From Jatrophihabitans sp. (GTDB taxonomy: Bacteria > Actinomycetota > Actinomycetes > Mycobacteriales > Jatrophihabitantaceae), in the NCBI GenBank assembly GCA_025966255.1, contig JAOPVG010000040.1:1-5516 (forward strand): a stretch of DNA of 5,516 bases. Direction: 5' to 3'. Position 1 is the stretch's first letter. The number at the start of each line of letters is the position of its first letter. Below are positions 1-4,828 of the stretch, one piece after another. The position numbers were made by a program, and so were the translations under genes. Under the pieces are notes generated by a model. The model was not told the DNA's origin, searched no databases, and worked only from the letters and a program-made list of their open reading frames with translations.

Positions 1-1
1 C

Positions 2-241
2 CTGCCCGACGACTACAAGCAAGACCACCCCGACGAGCACCCCACCGACTGGGGTTGGCACGGCGAGTGGGGTCGTGCGGCGCGGGTCGCCGGCTGGATC
101 GTCGCGATCATCTGCATCTTGATGACCCTTCCGGCGCACTACAACGGACAGGGCACGCTGTGGCTCAGCCTGATCGCAGGCGCCATCGTCGTGGCCCTGC
201 TGTGGGACCGGCAGCGTCGCAAGAACGCCTGGCGCCAGTAG
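2..241 (+). CDS. small two-helix membrane protein, DUF2631-like (3' part)
   Basis: The reading frame is open from the window edge to the TAG at 239-241, giving 79 residues; the start codon lies outside the window. The visible part begins with an acidic, His-rich polar stretch (LPDDYKQDHPDEH), then a Trp-rich motif (WGWHGEWG, about residues 17-24). Two hydrophobic segments follow (about 29-45 and 53-68), joined by a short polar loop (AHYNGQGT). The tail is strongly basic (DRQRRKNAWRQ). A WGW motif, a helical hairpin and an Arg/Trp tail match my memory of the actinobacterial DUF2631 family, small membrane proteins of unknown function that include mycobacterial members. The family name is from recall, not a search. 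The charge pattern suggests the C-terminus is cytoplasmic. It converges on the desaturase with 6 bp between stop codons, so it is probably not functionally linked to what follows. Confidence 0.85.
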   Translation: MPDDYKQDHPDEHPTDWGWHGEWGRAARVAGWIVAIICILMTLPAHYNGQGTLWLSLIAGAIVVALLWDRQRRKNAWRQ

Positions 242-247
242 CGCCGA

Positions 248-1198
248 TCAGCTTGCGGCGGAGCGCTCCCGCTGCCGGTCGCGCTTCTCCACGAACCGGG
301 CCGCCTGCTCGTCCAGCGCCGACATGAACCCGGCGAGCTCCTCGCGGGCCTGTTCGCCCTCGGGGCCGAAGTCGTCACGGCTGAAGATCTTCCAGAAGCG
401 CAGGACGGGCGCGATGACGTCGTCGTGGTGCAGGCGCAGGTCGTAGATCCCGGCCTTGGCGATCGTCACCGAGTTGCGCATATATCCCGGCATGCCCTGG
501 CCCGGCATCTGGAAGCCCACGACCTCGTCGCGGATCGCGCACATCGTTGCGTCCGGCGCGCGGTCGAGGGCAGCGCCGACGAGGTTGCGGTAGAAGACCA
601 TGTGCAGGTTCTCGTCGGTGGCGATCCGGGTGAGCAGTTGCTCGGCCAGCGGGCAGCCGGTGGCGGCGCCGGTGTTACGGTGCGAGACGCGGGTGGCCAG
701 CTCCTGAAAGGACACGTAGGCGACGGCCTGCAGCGCGGTCTTGTCGCCCGAGTCGTAGCCGGCCTGCATGTGCAGCATGCGCAGGTTCTCCAGCTCGACC
801 GGATCGACGCCCCGGGTCACCACGAGGTAGTCGCGCAGCGCGATGCCGTGCCGGCCCTCCTCGGCGGTCCAGCGGCCGACCCATTCGCCCCAGGCGCCAT
901 CGCGGCCGAAGCGAGTGGCGATCTCGCGGTGGTAGGACGGCAGGTTGTCCTCGGTCAGCAGGTTGACCGTCATCGCCGTCTGGGCGACGGGGTCGAGCGG
1001 GGAGTCCTCGGGTCGCCAGTCCTCGCCGCCGAGAAACGCGAAGTCGCGGCCCCGGCTCCACGGGACGTAGTCGTGCGGATGCCAGGACTTCGCCACGTTG
1101 AGATGCCGCTCGAGGTTCGCGGCGACCACCGGCTCCAGCTCGTGCAACAGGCGCGCTTCGGCGCCCGCGTAGGTATCGGCAGATTCGAGCACGGTCAC
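248..1198 (-). CDS. soluble acyl-ACP desaturase, DesA family
   Basis: A 316-residue member of the type-2 (soluble, di-iron) fatty acid desaturases, which use O2 and reduced ferredoxin to place a double bond in acyl-ACP chains. All six expected iron ligands are visible: E83 (TEDNLP), E114 and H117 (EEGRH), E166 (FQELATR), E196 and H199 (DENLH). An N-terminal LLHELEPVV segment and the HGIALRDYLVVTRGVDPVELE block are typical of the mycobacterial DesA group. The polar C-terminal tail is rich in Arg, Glu and Lys. The GTG start is supported by an AAAGG ribosome site (1206-1210, minus strand) 7 nt upstream. Mycobacterial DesA1/DesA2 are tied to mycolic and unsaturated fatty acid synthesis; this copy is closer to DesA1 by motif, but I cannot tell orthologue from paralogue, so no symbol is given. 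It lies 92 bp downstream of the saccharopine-dehydrogenase-like gene on the same strand and may share its transcript or use its own promoter. Confidence 0.95.
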   Translation of the reverse strand: MTVLESADTYAGAEARLLHELEPVVAANLERHLNVAKSWHPHDYVPWSRGRDFAFLGGEDWRPEDSPLDPVAQTAMTVNLLTEDNLPSYHREIATRFGRDGAWGEWVGRWTAEEGRHGIALRDYLVVTRGVDPVELENLRMLHMQAGYDSGDKTALQAVAYVSFQELATRVSHRNTGAATGCPLAEQLLTRIATDENLHMVFYRNLVGAALDRAPDATMCAIRDEVVGFQMPGQGMPGYMRNSVTIAKAGIYDLRLHHDDVIAPVLRFWKIFSRDDFGPEGEQAREELAGFMSALDEQAARFVEKRDRQRERSAAS

Positions 1199-1205
1199 GG
1201 TTGCA

Positions 1206-1210
1206 CCTTT
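1206..1210 (-). promoter_or_regulatory. ribosome binding site of the desaturase
   Basis: The minus strand reads AAAGG, then 7 nt, then the GTG at 1198. This supports the GTG as the true start; no better in-frame start with a ribosome site was seen. Confidence 0.6.
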
Positions 1211-1223
1211 CGTCGCGAGTGGG

Positions 1224-1240
1224 AACCTACGGCTACGTTA
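1224..1240 (-). promoter_or_regulatory. possible -10 elements for the desaturase
   Basis: On the minus strand two TANNNT hexamers, TAACGT (1235-1240) and TAGGTT (1224-1229), lie upstream of the desaturase ribosome site. Either would give a short leader of roughly 20-30 nt. No convincing -35 element was found at 16-19 bp, so the gene might instead be read through from the upstream oxidoreductase gene. Confidence 0.3.
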
Positions 1241-1249
1241 CCGTCGGTT

Positions 1250-1262
1250 GGCCGCTCCGGCC
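1250..1262 (-). terminator. short GC hairpin between oxidoreductase and desaturase genes
   Basis: A perfect 5-bp stem (GGCCG / CGGCC) with a 3-base loop lies about 30 bp past the stop codon of the oxidoreductase gene. There is no T-run behind it. It could be a weak terminator or attenuate read-through into the desaturase, but a stem this short in GC-rich DNA may be chance. Confidence 0.2.
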
Positions 1263-1291
1263 GTCGAGGTGACCAGGCCTTAGGCGGTTCC

Positions 1292-2506
1292 TCAGGCGTC
1301 GAGCTCCAGTTTGCCCCAGGGCGAGCCGTACTCACCCGCGAGCAGGTCCAGGAACGGCGTGGCGTCGAAGGCCTCCGGGCCCAGAACGCCGGACCCGCTC
1401 CACGTGCCCGCTGCGATCAGTTCCAGGGCCACCACCGGGTTCACCGCGGTCTGCCAGACAACGGCCTGCGATCCGTACTCGCGCATCGACCACGCGTTGT
1501 CGACCACGTGATACAGGTAGGTCGAGCGTGGCGCGCCGTCCTTGCCGGTGCCTCGCACCCAGACCCCGGCGCAGGTCTTACCGGTCATCCGGTCACCCAG
1601 GGTCGCCGGATCGGGCAGGCAGGCCGCCACCACATCGCGCGGGCTGACCTCGACGTCCCCGACCTTGACCTTGTCGGTGCGGTCCAGCCCCAGCTTGCGC
1701 AGCGCCTTGAGCACGTCGATGAACTCGGTACCGAGGCCGTACTTGAACGTCACCCGGTTCGTGTCGATCCAGCGCGGCATCAGCAGCACTTCCTCGTGCT
1801 CGACGTTCACGCACTCCACCGGCCCGATGCCCTCCGGGAAGGTGAACGTCTCGGGCTCGCTGAACGGCTCGGTGGTGTACCAACCGCGGCCCTTCTCGTA
1901 GATCACCGGCGGATTCAGGCACTCCTCGATCGTCGTCCAGATCGAGAAGGACGGCGCGAACTCGTATCCCTCCACCTCCAGGTTGGCGCCGTCACGCACC
2001 CCGATCTCGTCGATCTGGCTGAACAGGGCGTCGGCGGCGTGGCGGGCGAACACATCGGACATGCCGGGCTCGACGCCGATGCCGACAAGCGCGATCTTGC
2101 CCGACGCCTCCCACTGCGGGGCCAGTTCGAACTGCTCGTCGCCGAGTTTCAGCCCGGTCTGGGTGTGCGGCTCGGTCGGGTGCGGTCTGGACAGCGACAT
2201 TGCCATGTCGAGGTAGTGGATCTTGGCCGCGAGAGCGGCCCGGAAGATCGGCATCGTGAAGCGCGGGTCGGTGGCCCCGAGGACGGCGTCGATGTCGTCG
2301 GCGGCAATGAGGGCCTCGATGGCGGCCTGGTCGGACGCGTCCAGCTTCGCCGCGGTGAACCGGTCGTCCCCGACGCCAACCGCCGCGGCTTCGGCCCGCC
2401 CGAGGTCGTAGTCGGCCAGCACGACGTGGGAGATGAACGCGCGGCGGGCGGCGATGCGGGCGGCGGCGGAACCGACGCCGCCGGCCCCGAGGATGAGAAG
2501 GCGCAT
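1292..2506 (-). CDS. saccharopine dehydrogenase-family NAD(P)-dependent oxidoreductase
   Basis: A 404-residue protein from the ATG at 2506 (407 if the GTG at 2515 were used). It begins directly with a Rossmann beta strand and glycine loop (MRLLILGAGGVGS; GAGGVG at residues 7-12). The second strand ends in an acidic residue (VVLADYD, D32), which usually favours NAD over NADP. GATDPRF (about 77-83) and the GIGVEPGMSDVFARHA block (about 142-157) fit the saccharopine dehydrogenase/reductase fold, with the C-terminal catalytic domain filling the rest. Length fits bacterial saccharopine dehydrogenase, lysine 6-dehydrogenase and carboxy(nor)spermidine dehydrogenase, all about 370-410 residues. The family is clear; the substrate is not. 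It is divergent from the APC permease and near an AsnC regulator and an aminotransferase, so a role in amine or amino acid metabolism is the best inference. Both upstream starts lack a Shine-Dalgarno site; a -10 element 7 nt before the ATG supports leaderless translation from 2506. Confidence 0.9.
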   Translation of the reverse strand: MRLLILGAGGVGSAAARIAARRAFISHVVLADYDLGRAEAAAVGVGDDRFTAAKLDASDQAAIEALIAADDIDAVLGATDPRFTMPIFRAALAAKIHYLDMAMSLSRPHPTEPHTQTGLKLGDEQFELAPQWEASGKIALVGIGVEPGMSDVFARHAADALFSQIDEIGVRDGANLEVEGYEFAPSFSIWTTIEECLNPPVIYEKGRGWYTTEPFSEPETFTFPEGIGPVECVNVEHEEVLLMPRWIDTNRVTFKYGLGTEFIDVLKALRKLGLDRTDKVKVGDVEVSPRDVVAACLPDPATLGDRMTGKTCAGVWVRGTGKDGAPRSTYLYHVVDNAWSMREYGSQAVVWQTAVNPVVALELIAAGTWSGSGVLGPEAFDATPFLDLLAGEYGSPWGKLELDA

Positions 2507-2513
2507 GACGCGC

Positions 2514-2519
2514 ACTATA
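2514..2519 (-). promoter_or_regulatory. -10 element for a leaderless oxidoreductase transcript
   Basis: The minus strand reads TATAGT (5 of 6 bases match TATAAT), then GCGCGTC (7 nt), then the ATG at 2506. Seven bases is the usual gap between a -10 hexamer and the transcription start, so the mRNA should begin at or next to the A of the ATG. The -35 position at 17 bp (2537-2542) reads GGATTT, a weak match. Leaderless genes are common in mycobacteria. Confidence 0.6.
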
Positions 2520-2574
2520 GGGACGGTTCGGGCACGAAATCCACGGTCTCCGGACGTTTACACAGCGGAAACCC

Positions 2575-2603
2575 TTGCACAACCGGGCCCATGCTGCGAT
2601 AAA
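2575..2603 (+). promoter_or_regulatory. candidate promoter of the APC permease
   Basis: TTGCAC (2575-2580) stands 17 bp before GATAAA (2598-2603), which is preceded by TGC and so forms an extended -10 motif. The predicted start near 2610 leaves a leader of about 30 nt carrying the ribosome site. The hexamers match the consensus only partly, so this remains a prediction. Confidence 0.45.
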
Positions 2604-2625
2604 CGCACTGACCTTGTCTGCACCC

Positions 2626-2635
2626 AAAGGGGGAA
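2626..2635 (+). promoter_or_regulatory. ribosome binding site that sets the permease start
   Basis: AAAGGGGGAA lies with its G-run ending 7 nt before the GTG at 2641. It supports that GTG over the in-frame TTG at 2575, which lies inside the candidate promoter and would add 22 residues unlike a permease N-terminus. Confidence 0.75.
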
Positions 2636-2640
2636 GCCGC

Positions 2641-4242
2641 GTGGCCACCACCGCACCGACTCAGTACCGATCAGAGGAAGTTCCGAACAAGGGCCTGAAG
2701 GCGGGCGCCCTCGGTCTGATCTCCAGTGTCGTCATCGGTGTCGCGTCGACCGCGCCCGCCTACAGCCTCGCCGCAACGCTCGGTTTCATCGTCGCGTTCG
2801 TCGGCTTCCAGGCCCCCATCATCGTCATCCTCGCGTTCATCCCGATGCTGTTCACGGCGATCGGCTACCAGGAACTCAACAAGGCCGATCCCGACTGCGG
2901 CACCACCTTCACCTGGGCCACCCGCGCGTTCGGGCCGAAGACGGGCTGGCTGGGCGGCTGGGGAATCCTCGCCGCGGACATCCTGGTGATGTCCAGCCTG
3001 GCGCAGGTCGCGGGCCAGTACGTGTTCCTGCTGTTCAACGCCGACGGCATCGGCAGCGACCCGACGAGCGGCTGGGTGCTGCTGGTCGGCATCGGGTGGA
3101 TAACGCTGATGACCTATATCTGCTACGTCGGGGTCGAACTCTCCGCCCGCCTGCAGCGGTTCTTCCTGGTCATCGAGATCGCCGTACTGGTGGTCTTCGT
3201 CGTGACCGCGTTCGTCAAGGTGGGCGGCGGCACCGCGGGAGCGCAGTCGATCGGGATATCGGCGTCGTGGTTCAACCCGTTCAACGTCCCGGACTTCTCG
3301 TCCTTCGTGCGCGGGTTGATCCTCATGCTGTTCATCTACTGGGGCTGGGACAGCGCGGTCGCCGTCAACGAGGAGACGGCCGACCCGACCAAGACGCCGG
3401 GCCGAGCGGCAGTGATCTCGACCGTGCTGCTCGTCGCCACGTACACGTTGATGACGCTGGCCGCGCTGACGTTCGCCGGGATCGGCGACAAGGGCATCGG
3501 CCTCAACAACAGCGACAACTGGGGCGACGTGCTGTCCGTCCTCGGCAAGGCCGTGTTCGGCAACAGCGCGTTCGGCTCGACGATGAGCCACCTGCTGATC
3601 TTCCTGGTGCTCACCTCGGCCGCGGCCTGCACCCAGACGACCATCCTGCCGACCGCGCGCACCTCGCTGTCGATGGCGACGTACAAGGCGCTGCCCAAGG
3701 CGTTCGCGAAGGTGCACCCGCGGCACCTCACCCCGTCGGTCTCCACCATCGCGTTCGGTGCGATCTCGATCGCCCTCTACTGCGTCCTCAACTACACGAA
3801 CAACGCGATCAGCGTCATCGCGGATGCGGTCTCGGCCCTGGGCATGATGATCGCCTTCTACTACGGACTCACCGGCTTCGCCTGCTTCTGGTACTACCGC
3901 AAGAACCTGACCAGCAGCCCGCGCAACTTCATCTTCCAAGGAGTTGTGCCGCTTCTCGGCGGTCTGATGCTGTTCTTCGTGCTGGCCTGGAGCCTTCGTG
4001 ACGACTGGCTGGCGCCGAGTGACATCAGCACCAGCTACACCGGCTGGCACCTGCCGTTCCCGCCGCACTGGACGATCGGCGGCGTCTTCATCATCGGCAT
4101 CGGCACGTTCCTGCTTGGCCTGGTCCTGATGTTCGTGTGGCGTGCGATCGCGCCACCCTTCTTCCGCGGCGAGACCTTGAACCGCCACACCCAGACGATG
4201 GTGCCGGACGACGAGCCGTTGGCGCCGGTCAGCTCGAGCTGA
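2641..4242 (+). CDS. APC-superfamily amino acid/amine permease
   Basis: A 533-residue inner-membrane transporter with about 12 hydrophobic segments (near 21-43, 46-74, 103-133, 144-162, 173-193, 221-240, 258-281, 313-335, 366-384, 388-417, 432-451, 478-500). Segment 1 carries GVASTAPAYSLA (33-44), the unwound substrate-binding region typical of the APC fold. Segment 6 and the following loop carry IYWGWDSAVAVNEETADP (232-249) and a P-G-R-A motif (253-256), the family signature loop. N- and C-termini are polar and probably cytoplasmic. Members move amino acids or polyamines into the cell, usually with H+ or as exchangers; the substrate is not readable here. The GTG start follows a strong ribosome site. 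It is divergent from the oxidoreductase gene and is followed, 95 bp on, by an AsnC-type regulator, suggesting uptake of the compound that the neighbouring enzymes process. A perfect palindrome overlaps its stop codon. Confidence 0.93.
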   Translation: MATTAPTQYRSEEVPNKGLKAGALGLISSVVIGVASTAPAYSLAATLGFIVAFVGFQAPIIVILAFIPMLFTAIGYQELNKADPDCGTTFTWATRAFGPKTGWLGGWGILAADILVMSSLAQVAGQYVFLLFNADGIGSDPTSGWVLLVGIGWITLMTYICYVGVELSARLQRFFLVIEIAVLVVFVVTAFVKVGGGTAGAQSIGISASWFNPFNVPDFSSFVRGLILMLFIYWGWDSAVAVNEETADPTKTPGRAAVISTVLLVATYTLMTLAALTFAGIGDKGIGLNNSDNWGDVLSVLGKAVFGNSAFGSTMSHLLIFLVLTSAAACTQTTILPTARTSLSMATYKALPKAFAKVHPRHLTPSVSTIAFGAISIALYCVLNYTNNAISVIADAVSALGMMIAFYYGLTGFACFWYYRKNLTSSPRNFIFQGVVPLLGGLMLFFVLAWSLRDDWLAPSDISTSYTGWHLPFPPHWTIGGVFIIGIGTFLLGLVLMFVWRAIAPPFFRGETLNRHTQTMVPDDEPLAPVSSS

Positions 4243-4246
4243 CCGG
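4225..4246. terminator. 22-bp perfect palindrome over the permease stop codon
   Basis: The half-site CCGGTCAGCTC (4225-4235) is followed immediately by its exact reverse complement (4236-4246). As RNA it folds into a 9-bp stem with a UCGA loop. It contains the permease stop codon (TGA 4240-4242). No T-run follows, so it is not a classical intrinsic terminator, though U-less hairpins are reported to act as terminators in actinobacteria. It could instead be a mRNA-stabilising hairpin or a binding site for a dimeric protein. Confidence 0.5.
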
Positions 4247-4267
4247 ACCGACCGTCGCAATGCGATA

Positions 4268-4297
4268 TTCGTTGCCTGATACGGTCTAGGCAACGAA
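4268..4297. promoter_or_regulatory. inverted repeat, likely operator of the AsnC-type regulator gene
   Basis: TTCGTTGCCT (4268-4277), 10 bp, then AGGCAACGAA (4288-4297): a perfect 10-bp inverted repeat with arm centres 20 bp apart, two helical turns, so both arms face the same side of the DNA. Its spacer contains the core of a predicted promoter. Lrp/AsnC regulators commonly control their own genes from such sites, so autoregulation is the natural reading. It is an inference. Confidence 0.55.
4277..4285 (+). promoter_or_regulatory. extended -10 promoter of the regulator gene
   Basis: TGATACGGT is an extended -10 motif (TGN plus TANNNT). It would start transcription near 4292, giving a leader of about 46 nt to the GTG at 4338. 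No good -35 is present (TCGCAA, 19 bp away), as expected for extended -10 promoters. It lies between the arms of the inverted repeat. Confidence 0.45.
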
Positions 4298-4322
4298 ATC
4301 CTTCGTCGCGTGAGTGGAAAGG

Positions 4323-4329
4323 GGAGGTG
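4323..4329 (+). promoter_or_regulatory. ribosome binding site that sets the regulator start
   Basis: GGAGGTG lies 8 nt before the GTG at 4338. It rules against the in-frame GTG at 4314, which would put this site inside the coding region and has no ribosome site of its own. Confidence 0.75.
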
Positions 4330-4337
4330 TTCGACAG

Positions 4338-4802
4338 GTGACTCCGACTCCGCGCGGCGGGCCTGACGACGTCTCCAAGGCGATCATTGAGCAGCTGCAG
4401 GAAGACGGCCGCCGTCCCTACGCCAGCATCGGCAAGGCCGTGGGCCTGTCCGAGGCAGCCGTGCGGCAGCGGGTGCAGAAGCTCGTGGACAGCGGCGCCA
4501 TGCAGATCGTCGCCGTCACCGACCCGATGCAGATCGGGTTCGCCCGTCAGGCCATGATCGCGATCCGGGCCACCGGAAACGTCGAGGAGATCGCCGAACA
4601 GCTGGCCAAGATCGACGAGGTCGACTACATCGTCGTCACCGCAGGCTCGTTCGATCTGCTCGCCGAGGTGGTCGTCGAGGACGACTCGCACCTGCTGCGG
4701 CTCGTCAACGAGCGCATCCGCACGATCGACGGCGTCATGAGCACCGAATCGTTCCTGTATCTCAAGCTCGTCAAACAGACCTACAACTGGGGCGCGCGCT
4801 AA
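4338..4802 (+). CDS. Lrp/AsnC-family transcriptional regulator
   Basis: A 154-residue protein of the usual Lrp/AsnC length. An N-terminal DNA-binding domain runs from about residue 10; the helix-turn-helix is YASIGKAVGLSEAAVRQRV (28-46), with the typical SEAAVRQRVQKL recognition helix. A RAM ligand-binding domain follows (about 65-145) in the beta-alpha-beta-beta-alpha-beta order, with ARQAMIAIRA, the VDYIVVTAGSFDLLAEVVV hairpin and SFLYLKLVK. These proteins form dimers to octamers, bind amino acids or related small molecules in the RAM domain and wrap promoter DNA. It is followed after 26 bp by a class-III aminotransferase gene on the same strand, so the two are probably co-transcribed; the permease and divergent oxidoreductase are plausible further targets. 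Upstream dyads suggest autoregulation. The effector is unknown. A short aromatic tail (TYNWGAR) follows the last strand. Confidence 0.95.
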   Translation: MTPTPRGGPDDVSKAIIEQLQEDGRRPYASIGKAVGLSEAAVRQRVQKLVDSGAMQIVAVTDPMQIGFARQAMIAIRATGNVEEIAEQLAKIDEVDYIVVTAGSFDLLAEVVVEDDSHLLRLVNERIRTIDGVMSTESFLYLKLVKQTYNWGAR

Positions 4803-4828
4803 GCGCTCGCGTGAGGACAACGGACCAA

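Noticed and set aside
425..2602. 725-codon open frame on the plus strand
   Set aside because: It runs antisense through both the desaturase and the oxidoreductase, has no recognisable domain and a low-complexity Arg/Gly/Val-rich composition. Long antisense frames are normal in GC-rich DNA.
2575..2640. Longer permease N-terminus from a TTG start
   Set aside because: TTG at 2575 coincides with a -35-like element and has no ribosome site; the GTG at 2641 has a strong one.
2433..4001. 522-codon open frame on the plus strand in another frame
   Set aside because: Overlaps the permease almost fully, is Arg/His/Pro-rich and has no domain; the permease frame has clear helices and motifs.
2671..4293. 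540-codon open frame on the minus strand
   Set aside because: Antisense to the permease; extremely rich in Arg, Asp, Glu and Gln repeats and without any fold signature, as expected of the reverse of a hydrophobic membrane protein gene.
4314..4337. Longer regulator N-terminus from GTG 4314
   Set aside because: It would encode the Shine-Dalgarno sequence of the GTG at 4338 and has no upstream ribosome site.
4796..4806. 11-bp palindrome GCGCT-A-AGCGC at the regulator stop codon
   Set aside because: Short, GC-biased and within a GC-repeat stretch; compatible with chance, and too close to the aminotransferase start to be a convincing terminator.
4035..4820. 261-codon open frame on the minus strand
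   Set aside because: Antisense to the regulator and the permease end; low-complexity composition, and the sense frame is a clear Lrp/AsnC protein.
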